From positions 4,786,501 through 4,850,500 of the forward strand of contig NC_083381.1 in NCBI RefSeq assembly GCF_031755915.1: a DNA stretch of 64,000 bases. Reading direction: 5' to 3'. Shown here one piece after another: positions 49,897-61,959 of this stretch (its first letter is position 1; each line of letters begins with the position of its first letter). Position numbers and translations under genes: made by a program. Source of the DNA: Ziziphus jujuba. Lineage: Eukaryota > Streptophyta > Magnoliopsida > Rosales > Rhamnaceae. Below the pieces are notes generated by a model. It saw nothing but the letters and a program-made list of their open reading frames with translations. It had not been told where the DNA came from and searched no databases.

Positions 49897-50857
49897 CCCC
49901 GTCTCTGCTAAATTTACAATCTTTAGTGAAATTAATTCCTATTATCAAGTTACCAAATCTTGTTCATAGATCGAATTTATTTGACTTATTCAATTAGGGT
50001 TTTATTTATTTGCAATTGAGTACAAATGGGTTCATGAAAATATATAAAATGTCTATTTTTTTTTGGTAATGAATTTATTATCGCCTGTATCTGATTTTGT
50101 TTTTACTTTTGTTTTTTTTTTCTTTTTTTTTTTAGATAAGATTGCAAGAATGGTGGGGTTTCTGAGTTTATACTGTTCTGATTATTTAATTTTTAAATTA
50201 TAGATAATTAAAGCATAAAAATTATTTTCTTAATTTATGCTGTGAGTTATAGAATTTTAATTGCTGTGAGTTATGGAATTTATGTCTGTCATTTCAGGTG
50301 TGTGACTAATGGGGAAAATTGCCTCGCACTGTTCCTGATTAGGGAATCCTCGTCCCCGTCCCACATCTAAAGAAAGGGGGAAAACCATGGGGATGGGATG
50401 AAAAATTCCCTGTGGGGACAGGGATAGGATTTTAAAAATTGGCCTCGCCTTGTCCGTTGACATTCCTACATCTAGGGCGAGCTCGATGTCTTTGGTTCAT
50501 TGCTGAATTCCAAGGAGTTGTTCTCTGTTTTCCTTTCTACCTTTTATTGTATTAAATTTCATACTTAATTGTAAACTTATAATGCTTTGTATACGATGAT
50601 GGATATTTATTTAATTAATATTGCACTTATACCCTTTATATTATTTGAAGTGCTAAAATTTGTGGGAACTATTTGTAGTAAGGTGGGAGGAATAAAGTGG
50701 TGCTTTTAGAAATATGTTTGCTACACAGGAAATTTTATGGCATGTATAGCCCTTAGGGAAGATACTATCTGATTTTCCATTGGAAAATCCGATAAGGCTT
50801 TTTTGGAATTAGAACTTATTTAAGGTTTTGATAAATGATCTTGTGTAGGTCCTGACA

Positions 50858-51391
50858 TATATATATATATAGATTAAGTATTCAAGATATCATGATTTCA
50901 TCAAAATAAGGACACATTTCCATATGCGTGTATCCTGCTATTTCATGTACATCACCTTTGTGGTGCAAGTCATATACTAATAGTTTTATATTATTTTTTC
51001 TCATCAATGATATTTGGCTAGTTTTCCTAATAGATGTATTCTCTTTATGTTTGAGAGTTCCATGTCTCCAACACCATCTCTGTTTTTTCTTCTTCATCTT
51101 GTGTTTCACTCTTTGTGAACACAGATCTTATTTAGTCTCTCTGACTCTCATCAAACTCTTATTGTCATAAATGTGGCAACTCAAGCACCCCCTGAACTTA
51201 CTCCAACAATTTATTTTCCTTGGAAAGCATAGTTTAATGCTTTATTAATTAAATATGATGTCTTAGTCTATATTGCTGGCACTATCACATGTTCATGACC
51301 AACAATATCTTCTTCGTCTTCTCCATCTATTAAATTACTGAATCCTAACTATATTCTTTTTTTTGGACAAGATAAGATACTTTTACAATCT
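50858..51391 (+). pseudogene. Copia LTR end and gag fragment cut by LTR-X copy D
   Basis: From about 51120 the frame reads LSDSHQTLIVINVATQAPPE, then LTPTIYFPWKA and FNALLIKYDVLVYIAGT, ending GQDKILLQS at 51391. These are hallmarks of plant copia Gag N-termini (family: VAAQAPLKLTPTNYFSW..). Stops and frame changes are present. The same frame appears to resume at 62728 (CTTATTGCTTCC, LIAS), after LTR-X copy D. The upstream 200 bp may be its LTR. Confidence 0.7.
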
Positions 51392-54300
51392 TGTAATACC
51401 CTGACTCGAGAAAGTGCTCCGAATTTGAATTTTCAACCAAGTTTGACGCAAGTTGACTGAGGATTGACTAAGTGGGTTCCATAGTTGACTTTTTATTGTG
51501 GGAGAAATTTCATGTTGATCAAGGTACCATGTGAAAGTACTCAATGACATAAGTTCATAGACTAGTAGTATGCCAAAGTCAGAGCTAAGAATAAAAAGTT
51601 ATGATCAAAACATGATGTGATCCAGACTGATCAACGAGTTGGAGTTGACTTTTTATTTATGAGGGTTTTGATGTTGAATCCTACACTTTACAATAGTGCT
51701 CATCAATATGAGTCTATAGATTAGAGGCACGCTTAATTTGGACCTGCGGTTGAAAAATTACGAGTCTGTAAAATTATATCTATTTTTCTAGGACTGATTT
51801 TACAAGGCAATGAAATATTCAAAGGACTCTTTTATTTACGGCATGTGTCACTAGATGGGATGCACCATGTGTTGCATTTATAAATTGGCATGTATCATCC
51901 CAAATATAATATATATTATTATAATATCATTTTATATTATTATACTATTTTTATCATTATTTTATTATTATTTAATTTTCTTTTCCTTTTTCTTATTCTT
52001 TTCTTTTTCATTTTACTCTTCCCTCACATGGGAAAAAAACAATGTTCTCTCCTCCCCTTCTTCTTCTTCCCATCTCTTTCTCCCTCTGCCATTTAGGTCT
52101 CGTTGGAATCCAACTTTCCGATCACCCTTACGATGCACGCACCGATCAGGGGTAATGCCTAGGAAATTTTAGGGCGGCATCTAGAACGGCAAGGCAAACC
52201 ATCGCCAAACATGCCTAGATTGGGTCTCCATCACCTACGATGGCAAAGCCAATTTTTCAGCAATTCGGCCACTGCCTGGTTGAATTGATTATCCTTTCTA
52301 CTATTTTTGGACACCTGATCTCAATTTTGAGGTCCAGTCAGCTAAATTCCCTACTGTTTGGGAGATACAACAAGTTGAAGTTTGGCCAAAACTTCCTAGC
52401 CGTTTTACGGCCATTCCCGGTGAAATTGAGGCAAGTGGAGGTCCGTAAAGAATTCATTACCTCTTTAGCTTTCCATTGGTACCTTGTTTGCAAATTATGA
52501 TGGAGTATTTAAAATGATGCCATTTAAAGTAAATTATTATTTAAATGTGGAAAATTGAAAAATGTATGTATTCAATGTATAAATAATTTGTTATTTAAAT
52601 TTATGAGACCGTGCTTATGTTGAATTAATTATGAATGACATTGAATTTATATATTTGAAATCAAGGAACTGCATTTTTAAATTATTGTTAATTATTGTTG
52701 TGGTTATGATGCTTAATAAATACATTCTTTTGTATTTAATTATATATGAAATTTTATGTGATTTTAATGAAATCTTTGGGTATAAATTGATTGTGAAGGT
52801 TTGAGAAAATAACTATATTAAATTATTGTGATCGAAAATACAAATATGTATTTAATTATTTATTATTCATAGATTTGGTTTTATGATAATAGAAATTGAA
52901 ATATTTAAATTGATGGATTTATGATGATAGGTTAAAAAAGACTATGAAATTTTATGGATCTGGTAAAAGGGCACAAATTCAATTGTATTTTATCAAAATT
53001 CAAATTTTATAATATTATAAAATTTTATAGTTTTTAGATGCATAATACAATATTGGTGTTCTGTACTGTATATATGATTAACAAAAAAGTTTATAGGGTT
53101 TTCCTGTAGGAGCGACGGACTTGAAGGTAAGCAAGTATAATGCATAGTGAGTATCAACCATCTCCCTTCATGATGAGGATGACTGTTGATAGCATCGGTG
53201 CTATTGGGACTCCGAGGCGACCGCATATAGGTTCTCTCTTTAACCTCCTTGTCAAAATGGTACTTGGGATGTTGGGTACCACCTGACACCACTGGTATAT
53301 AGTGCAGTGCATCAAATTATTATAATTTTGAATGCACCACATAGTACTGATATTCTATACTGTATCTGTTGTTAGCACGTGAGTAAATATGGTCTTCTTG
53401 CCATAGCCATGGATCTGAGAGTAGGCAGGTATAATGCATAGTAAGCATCAATCACCTCCTTTAATGGCTAGGATGACTGTTGATAGCATCGGTGTTGTTG
53501 GGATGCCAAGGCGATCAGATGCAAATTCTCTCTTTAATCCCCTCGTCAGGTAGTATTCAGGATGCCGGTTATTGACCGGCATCCTGGTATATAGTATAGT
53601 GCATCAAGTACCTTTTTATATATATACCTAGAAATATATATGTATGTTGTGTTATCTTATATTGCTTGTACCACACTATATGGGGTTGATGATTGATATG
53701 GTCCATGAATAGCTAGCCTTGTAACTATATTGTTTATGAGTCTTGGGGATTGAACGACCAACATGGACAATGACTCTCGGGCTTTATTAGTAGTAGAGTG
53801 CTGGCAACAGCTGGTATCATGGATTGAATAACATATTAAATGTTATTGTATGTACATCCATTGTAACACCCCGTCCCAAAATACATCGGAATTTTCTCAA
53901 GTTAACCGAAGTTGACCTGGTTTGACCGTCATAGACCGAGAGGGGTCAAATGTTGACTTTTTGATTAGGATAGATTTCTAGGTTAATCGAGGCACCATTG
54001 TGAAGTACGCATTGACTTGAGTCCATAGACTAGTAGCACATAAAAAACAAAGCTACGGTTTAAAAGTTATGAGCAAAAAAGTTGAGGTCCGAACTGTTCA
54101 AGGTGTTGGAGTTGACTTTTTACTCTTGTAAAATTGATATTTGACTCATGTATGATTGTGAAGTGCTTGTTGATACGAGTCCGTAGATTGGTGGTATGTC
54201 TAATTTGGATATACGTTTGAAAAATTATAGATCTGTAAAGTTATGATTATTTTTCCTGAGATGTATTTTATCAAGTAATATAATATTCAAAAGAGGCTTT

Positions 54301-55584
54301 TTAAGTATGGTATGTGTCACCAAATGGGATGCGCCATTTGTCACATTTATAAAGTACCACATGTCATCCAAAATATAATATAATATTATTATATCATTAT
54401 TTTATATTATTAAATTATTATTTTACTTTTCTTTTTCTCTTTCTTTCATTTTTTTTCCCCACGTGGGAAAATTCTCCACCTTCCTTTTTCTCCTTTTTCT
54501 TTCTAGAACTCTCTCTTCCTCTCCCTCTCTTTCTCTCTCTTCTCTCTCTCTCTCTCCCACTAATCCTCTTTCTTTTTCTTTTTGCTTTTACTTTTTTGCT
54601 TCTTCTTCACCTGTCTGGACAGCTCCTCTCCCACATTCTCTCTCTTTCTGTCTCTAGTTTTGCCGCTGAACAAAAAGGGGAAGGGGAAAGAGATTTCTTC
54701 AAATCCTTGACCACCCTTTTTGATTCTTAACTTGTCTCCAAAGGGTTTGAATCCTCTGAATATCTTGGAACAAGTTTTAGAGTCTAATTTCTCCTTTAAA
54801 CCCCTTGATTTTGAACGCAGAAACTGCCCCTGCCTCATCGGTTTTTATGAACTCGGACCACCACTTAGCAGGATCTTTTTGGGTTCTTTCAAGTTTGAAG
54901 GAAGGAGCGAATCGGAAAGCCAACGAAGGAGACTGTTGAGTGAATTTGGTTTAGGCACCTCAATTGCTGTGAGTGGGCAAATTATATATAAATATATTAA
55001 TAGATAAATACATATATACTTATACTAATAGTTGATAAATTCCATAAGTAATCATCTTACAATTTATGTTGTGTATATATATATATATATAGAAAGATTC
55101 TATGGTCAGATCCAACCTGACAAAAAATGGTGCGGTCCAAAAATGTGAAAAAATGATCAGCCACTAGATTTTAACTTATTCAATAAACGGCTCAGATATT
55201 TCCCTGTCACACGTGAGAATATTGCAACTTCAAAACAATTTTCTTCAACCTTCCCGCTTCAAAATATCATTTTCTTTCCCGCTAGCACCACTGTTTCACA
55301 TAGACTTTACCATTTTAAAATTCCCAAATAAAATCCACCATCTCTCACCGTTTCAAAATTTCCAAATAAAATCCTCCATCTTCACCATTCTAATCCCAGA
55401 TATCCTTCTATTGCTTCCACCGCCCGGGTCTTCTCCTCGACAATCCAAATTCCATTTAAAGTTTGGGTTAAAGGTTAGTATTTTTGAGCCATTGGCTTTT
55501 TTCTTTTCTTTTTTTTTTTTTGGTTGAGAGCCTTTGGTTTTTATTTATTTTTTAAGTGTGAACAAAAAACCCAAAAAAAAAAAG

Positions 55585-55882
55585 GACATTGATAACCTGC
55601 AAAACGCCACCGGCTTATGTACCGAACAACTGGGCATTTCCTTCAGATTAAAAGATGCTCTTTCTCGGTGGTCCAAAGTAGTCTCAACGTGGCCGAGACC
55701 GAAGTTCCGGTGGTGACTGTATCACTGTCCAAAGTAGAAAGGATGTTTATGGCCTTCATAATCGAGTCTCGTTTGGTTGGGTTCTTTTGAGTTTTAAGGC
55801 CCCGATCTTGATCGAATATGAGGTTGAGGAGTTCATACTTGGAGAGTTTCGATTAAGCTATGAGGGATGAGCAAGCGATCAT
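55585..55882 (-). pseudogene. Fibrillin (PAP) gene fragment, left arm
   Basis: On the minus strand from 55882: MIACSSLIA, stop, SKLSKYELLNLIFDQDRGLK, TQKNPTKRDSIMKAINIL, then TTGTSVSATLRLLWTTEKEH. Later frames continue toward AGYQC. This matches the N-terminal part of a plastid-lipid-associated protein/fibrillin (FBN6-like), which coats plastid lipids. Stops and frameshifts are present. It is the mirrored copy of 58822-59120. Confidence 0.8.
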
Positions 55883-56099
55883 AGAGGAGTTAGAGTGGTG
55901 GGGTTTCAGAGAACAAGAATTAAAATGGTGGTGTTGTGGTTTGAATTGAATATTGGAAAGAAGGAGGTTTGAGGATGTAGAGTTCTGGAAATTTTCTTTT
56001 TTTAATTTCTTTTTAACTTTTTATAATTTTTCAAGTATCATTCAAAATAATAAAATTCAAACTTAACAAAAAAAATTGATGACCAATTAATAATTACAA

Positions 56100-58600
56100 A
56101 ATTGAAAAGATAATAAAAAAAATTGGGGGACCAAAGCCAACGCTATTACATCCCAGCAGCGTTGGGTTTGGTCCCTCAATTTTTAATTTTTTATTATTAT
56201 TATTTTTAATTCCTTTATAATTTTTTTATATTTTTGCAAGTATCATTCAAAATAATAAAATTCAAACTTAACAAAAAAATTTGAGAACCAATTGAAAATT
56301 ACAAAATTAAAAAGATAATAAAAAAAATTTAGGGACCAAAGCCAACACTATTACATCCCAGCAGCGTTGGCTTTGTCCCCCAATTTTTTATTATTTTCTT
56401 TTTATTATTCCTTTGTAATTTTATTTTTATTTTTACAAGTATCATTTAAAATAATAAAATTCAAACTTAACAAAAAAATTAAAGACCAATTGAAAATTAC
56501 AAAATTAAAAATATAATAAAAACAAATTGGGGGACGAATGCCAACGCTATTGCATCCTAGCAGCGTTGGCTTTGGTCCCCTAATTTCTTAAAAATTTTTA
56601 TCATTTTCTTTTTTTTTTAATTCCATTGTAATTTTTTTTATATATTTTTTTAAGTATCATTCAAAATAAGAAAATTCAAACTTAACAAAAAAAAATGAGG
56701 ACTAATTAATAATTAAAAAATTGAAAAGATAATAAAAAAACCAAAATTTTTAAAATTTTTTATTATTTTATTATTTTTTTAATTCCTTTGTAATTTTTTT
56801 TATATTTTTTCAAGTATCATTCAAAATAATAAAATTCAAACTTAACCAAAAAAAAAAAAAATAGAGTACCAATTAATAATTATAAAATTGAAAAGACAGT
56901 AAAAAAAAAATTGGGGGACCAAAGCCAACGCTATTACATCATAGCAGCGTTGGCTTTGGTCCCCAAATTTTATAAATTTTTTTTATATTTTTACAAGTAT
57001 CATTCAATAATAAAATTCAAATTGAACAAAAAAAAAAAAATTGAGGATCAATTCAAAATTACAAAATTGAAAAAATAACAAAAATAAAATTGGGGGACCA
57101 AAGCCAATGCTTTTACATCCTAAAAGCCTTGGCTTTGGTCCTCCAATTTTTTAAATTTTTTATTATTTTCTTTTTTTTAATTTCTTTGATGAAAATATGA
57201 TAATGAACAAAAAAAAAAAAAGGGGTTTTGTGTTTAAAATTGGACCAAAAAAAGAGGAAAAAAAAACTTTTGATGAAAATATGATGATGAACAAAAAAAA
57301 AGAGGGTTTGTCTTCAAAATTAGATCAAAAAAAGAGGAATTTTTTTCTTGATGAAAAAAAATAATAAAAAAAAAAGAGGATTTCTGTTTAAAATTGGACT
57401 AAAAAAGAAGAAAAAATGGGAAGAAAAAAAAGCTGTCACAAAAGGGATCAAAGCCGATGCTATTTTCAGATCAAGTGTTGGCTTTATACAGGATTTAGCA
57501 ATACTATTTAAAATAGCGTCACTAAAAACCAAATATGTAAATTTATATGCTTAGTTTTTAGTGACACTATTTTAAAATAGCGTCGCTAAAACCGGTACAA
57601 AGCATATGCTTGTTAAGAAAATAGCTCCCTTTTGTGATAGTTTTTTTTTTCTTCTTTTCTAGTATAATTTTAAACATAAACCCTCTTTTTTTTTTTTTTT
57701 TAAATTATCATATTTTCATAAAAAAAAAAATTTCCTTTTTTTTGTTGTCCAGTTTTAAAGAGAAGCTCTCTTTTTTATTTTTGCCTCTTTCTTTTTTTTT
57801 TTTGTTCATTATCAAATTTTTATCAAAAGTTTTTTCCTTTTTTTTTTGGTCCAATTTTCATCAAAGGAATTAAAAAAAAATAAAAAAGAAAATAATAAAA
57901 AAATTTAAAAAATTAGGGGACCAAAGTCAAGGCTTTTAGAATGTAAAAGCGTTGGCTTTGATTTCCTTTTTTTTTTTTTATCTTTTCAATTCTGTAATTA
58001 TCAATTGGTTCTCAATTTTTTTTGTTAAGTTTGAATTTTATTATTTTGAATGATACTTGTAAAAATATAAAAAAATAACAAAATAATTAAAAAAATTTAA
58101 AAATTGGGGGATAAAAGAAAACATTGCTAGGATGTAATAGCGTTGGCTTTGGTCCCCATTTTTTTTTATTATCTTTTCAATTTTGTAATTTTCAATTGGT
58201 CTTCAATTTTTTTTTGTTAAGTTTGAAATTTATTGTTTTGAATTATATTTGCAAGAATATAAAAAAAATTACAAAGGAATTAAAAAAATGAAACTAAAAA
58301 AGAAAATAATAAAAAATTGGGGGACCAAAGCCAATGCTGCTCGGATGTAATAGCGTTGGCTTTGATCCCCCCAATTTTTTTTATTATCTTTTCAATTTTG
58401 TAATTTTGAATTGGTCTTCAATTTTTTTTATTAAATTTGAATTTTATTATGTTGAATAATACTTGCAAAAATATAAAAAAGTTATAAAGGAATTAAAAAA
58501 AGAAAATAATAAAAAATTTTAAAAATTGAGGGACCAAAGCCAATGCTGTTGGAATGTAATAGCGTTAGCTTTGGTCCCTCAAATTTTTTTTATTATCTTT
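56100..58600. repeat. Array of ~50-bp hairpins at ~200-bp spacing
   Basis: Each unit holds an inverted pair GGGGACCAAAGCCAACGCT ... AGCGTTGGCTTTGGTCCCC around TATTACATCC. Units lie near 56126-56185, 56335-56385, 56530-56583, 56917-56968, 57092-57150, 57919-57970, 58108-58160, 58318-58375 and 58531-58585. The spacers (CAAGTATCATTCAAAATAAT, AAATTCAAACTTAACAAAA) are inverted on the right side of the axis, so the whole array is itself palindromic. Confidence 0.85.
57494..57593. repeat. Axis hairpin of the giant palindrome
   Basis: Arms of about 40 bp: AAAATAGCGTCACTAAAAAC on the left pairs with GTTTTTAGTGACACTATTTT on the right, with a loop of about 20 bp. The GCGTCGCTAAA motif is the same type as in CACTA-1 subterminal repeats. 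Confidence 0.75.
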
Positions 58601-58821
58601 TCAATTTAGTAATTTTTAATTAGTTCTCAATTTTTTTTAAGTTTAAATTTTATTATTTTGAATGATACTTGCGAAAATATAAAAAAATTACAAAGGAATT
58701 AAAAAAAGAAAATTTCCAGAACTCTACGTCCTCAAATCTCCTTCTTTCCAATATTCAATTCAACCCATAACATCACTATTTCAATTCTTGTTCTCTGAAA
58801 CCCCACCACTCTAACTCCTCT

Positions 58822-59120
58822 ATGAGCGCCTGCTCATCCCTCACAGCTCAATCGAAAGTCTCAAAGGAGGAACTCCTCAGCCTTATATCCGATCAAGATC
58901 GGAGCCTCAAGATTCAAAAGAACCCAACCAAACGAGACTCAATTATTAAGGCCGTAGGCGCCCTTTCTGCTCTAGACAGCGATACAGTTACCATTGGGAC
59001 TTCGCTCTCGGCCACGTTAAGACTACTCTGAACCACCAGGAAAGAGCAGCCCTTAATCTAGAGGAAAATGTCCACTTGTTTGGTACCTAAGCCGGTGACG
59101 TTTTGCAGGTCATCGATGTT
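58822..59120 (+). pseudogene. Fibrillin (PAP) gene fragment, right arm
   Basis: From 58822: MSACSSLTAQSKVSKEELLS, then LISDQDRSLKIQKNPTKRDS and IIKAVGALSALDSDTVT, ending LSATLRLL at a stop (59029-59031) where the family has Trp (LLWTTEKEQ). After frame changes the text HLFGT, stop, AGDVLQVIDV is still readable. It covers roughly the first 100 residues of the mature fibrillin region. It is better preserved than the left-arm copy but non-functional as it stands. Confidence 0.8.
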
Positions 59121-60467
59121 ATTGTTTTTTTTTTTTTGGTTTTTTGTTCACATTTAAAAAACAAAAAAAAAAGGCTAAAAAAAAAAAAAAAACAATGGCT
59201 CACAAATATTAACCTTTAACCCAAGCTCTAAATGGATTTTGGATTGTCGTGGTGAAGGCTCGGACGGTGGAAGCAATAGAAAAATATCTGGGGCTGGAAC
59301 GGTTGATTTTATTTGGGAATTTTGAAATGGTGAGAAATGGAGGTTTATTTGGGAATTTTAAAATGGTAAACTCTGTGTGAAATAGTGGTGCTAGCGGGAA
59401 AGAAAATGATATTCTGAAGCAGGAAGGTTGAAAGAAAATTTTTTGAAGTTGCAATCTTCTCATGTGTGACAAGAAAATATCTGAGCCGTTCACTGGATAA
59501 GTTGAAATCTAATAATGGCTGGTCATTTTTTCACGTTTTTGGATCGCACCATTTTCATCAGGTCGGTCCTGACCATAAAAGAACTATATATATATATATA
59601 TAAATATATAGACAAGGGGCTAAAATATATTGTGAGCATGTTAATTGGCCTTCTTATTGTGAGTTTTGGAATAATATACGTACATATATTTATATATATA
59701 TATATATTTGTGTATTTCAATTTCTATATAGAGATGTGTATATATCATCATGTATTTATATATAAATATGAATATATTTACATTAAGTCCATTCAATTTA
59801 ACAACTTAAGGTATATTTTTGAAAATTTGAGGCATGAAAGCATTCATTTTATTCTCCCTTTAATAGAAATTGGTACTAAATTGATTGATATGCGCATCTT
59901 GAGCTCATCATGAAAATTTTGTGTAGAAGGAAGGATAATTATTTTCATTAACTAAGCTTTATGATTTTAGATTTTATTATTGTTCTTAAATTAATAATTA
60001 TATTTATGTGCTTGCGTGTAAACTATATACATATACAAGTTTGCGTACACATATGTACTTTCACATCTGTAAATATATACATTTCGTACATATGTGTGTA
60101 TATATGCAAATATGAATGTGAGTGATCTACTTTTAAATTTATTTTGGATGTTAAATTACACATATACTGTGAGATTTAAATATTTGAAAATTTTATGTTG
60201 TATGTTGAATATTTAATAAATTTCAATTGAAATTATGATGCATAAATAGTGCATTTATGTGATTTTAATTATGTATGAATTTTTATGTATTTTTTTACAT
60301 TGTTTTTTTCTTTATATTGTTTTGGTGTAAATTGATTTCATGGATTTGAAGAAAAATATTTATTTATTTAAAAATTTCTTATTTGATCAAAACTCATTAT
60401 TTTAATAATACTATAAAAATTTATAGTTTTTAGATGCACCATACACGTACTGGTGTTCTGTAGTTGT

Positions 60468-60530
60468 GGATGTGATGAGCGCACAGGCGGATTTGATGAG
60501 TGCTCAGGCGGATGTGATGAGTGCACATGT
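60468..60530. repeat. 21-bp minisatellite in LTR-X copy E
   Basis: Three units of the type GATGTGATGAGCGCACAGGCG. Homologous blocks have about two units at 725-770 and four at 6465-6545. Confidence 0.8.
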
Positions 60531-60755
60531 TGTATACTCTCTCGTGATTGCCATTGAATCGAGAGCAGACAAGTTTGATATTGGCCCTAGCCGCCACCTC
60601 CATGGCCAAATAGAGGGTTTTAGCATCAGCGCTGCTGGGACGCCAGGGTGGCTTGTATACAGGTTTCTCTCTTTAACCTTCCTGCTAGGCAGTGCTTTGG
60701 AACGCTGAATAGCATCGGAAATCACTAGTATATAGTATGTGTATCAAGTACCTTT

Positions 60756-60787
<32 letters not shown>

Positions 60788-61139
60788 TATATTATGTTTA
60801 TATGTATCACACCGTACGGAGCAACGATCCGACGTGGTCCATGAATAGCTAGTCTTGTAACTATGCTGCCTACGAGTTTAGGGGACCAGACAACCAATCT
60901 AGGCAACCACCCCCATACTATATTGCCGCCGACAGCTAGAATTATGAATTATGCAGCATGTTAGAGGGTATCGTTTGTACCTTCAATGCGAATGTATATT
61001 TCATAATATGTTTTGAATTAAATATTATTTTACCTTATATTATCTTAACTATTCATAATCTAATTTTCTAGCATTATACTTAATTGTTTTTATTATCGTC
61101 ACAATTGTTAATATTATTCTTGTTATTAATATTGTTATT

Positions 61140-61172
61140 ATTATTATTATTTATCATGATTTCGTTTACAAA

Positions 61173-61214
<42 letters not shown>

Positions 61215-61400
61215 GATATGATACATTTGGACAAGCATCACAGCTTATGAGCAAGAAAGATGGCCATCAGACAAGTATAATAGTCCTTGGACAAGTGGTA
61301 GCCTTTGGGCAAGTGAAATAGCCCCTGGACAGGTGATTACTTTCGGTAAATATGATAGCGCTCTGGCATGTATGGTAATATGGTAGCCTTTAGGTAAGTT
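61140..61400. repeat. TTA microsatellite and GGACAAGTG minisatellite
   Basis: (ATT)n at about 61172-61214 is followed by units like TGGACAAGTGGTAGCCTTT. Same order as in the other long LTR-X copies. Confidence 0.75.
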
Positions 61401-61959
61401 ATATTAATACTATTATTGTCATTAAAATGGTTGCTATTATTTGTATGGATAATGTGGTGGTTGTTTTACCTTTCTTTCTATATTACGCATTGGTATGTTT
61501 GTAAAATAACATTTGAAATGTATTTGAAATGCACGGTATTAAGTGGGTGGTGCGGGCGGAAAACATTTAAAGGTATATTTTTGTTCTTTACTTATTAGTT
61601 TATTTCTATTGTGTATATGTTTTATATAGTTTGATGTCGAAATGCTGCAAATTGTGGAAATTATGGTAGCAAGATGGGAGGAATAAGGTGATGCTTATAA
61701 GAGTGTATTTTTTATGCAGGGAATTTTAAGGTAAGTCTAACCCTTAAGGGAGATTCTATCGGATTTTCCTTTGGAAGGTACGGTGGGGTTTTCCTGGGAT
61801 CACAGCTTGTCTAGGATTCCGATAAGGGATCTTGGACAGGTCCTAACATCCGTTATGAGTGTGCATATTTCGTTATATGTTATGAATTTTAAAATATTAT
61901 TTTATCTTATGTTACCGTATCTATACATGATTTGATTACTTAATAATATTCTTAATTGC

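Larger units (their letters stand above)
49249..50468. mobile_element. hAT-like non-autonomous element (perfect 12-bp TIR)
   Basis: The left end TAGGAATGTCAA and right end TTGACATTCCTA are perfect inverted repeats 1.2 kb apart, interrupting LTR-X copy C. Subterminal text such as AACCCGGCCC and CCCCGTCCC is common in plant hAT elements with '..TGTCAA' ends. An 8-bp target duplication is not evident. The interior has a CT microsatellite and an exon-like segment. No transposase was seen. Confidence 0.65.
45282..50857 (+). mobile_element. LTR-X copy C with two internal insertions
   Basis: Starts TGTAACTCCCC and ends GGTCCTGACA. It lies in a TA tract, so the 5-bp duplication (atata/tatat) is ambiguous. 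It is 5.6 kb, against about 3 kb for the complete copy B. The excess is an insert at about 47310-48430 and a hAT-like element at 49249-50468. A GA-rich tract lies at about 45806-45868. Confidence 0.75.
55091..59586. mobile_element. Giant palindromic (foldback/Pack-type) element with fibrillin fragments
   Basis: The two ends are long inverted repeats. The left begins TCTATGGTCAGATCCAACC; the right, reverse-complemented, begins TTTATGGTCAGGACCGACC. Pairing continues through the outer 400-470 bp, the captured fibrillin segments and about 900 bp per arm. The centre (56100-58600) is an array of short hairpins around an axis near 57540. Both flanks are TA tracts. No transposase was found. It could be a MULE-type Pack element or a foldback element; a 9-bp duplication cannot be distinguished in the TA tract. 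Confidence 0.8.
53862..61848 (+). mobile_element. LTR-X copy E, inserted in copy D and carrying the giant palindrome
   Basis: Starts TGTAACACCCCGTCCC and ends GGTCCTAACA. It is flanked by tccat (53857-53861) and tccgt (61849-61853), a 5-bp duplication with one change. The corresponding empty site is seen in the fragment at about 17633-17665. Without the palindromic element (55091-59586) it is about 3.5 kb. Confidence 0.8.

Noticed and set aside
49766..49969. 67-codon ORF with Leu-Ser runs
   Set aside because: Beyond the first 12 codons it only translates the CT microsatellite.
58822..59031. Functional small fibrillin gene
   Set aside because: It covers only a fragment, ends at a stop where the family has Trp, loses frame afterwards and lies in a transposon arm.
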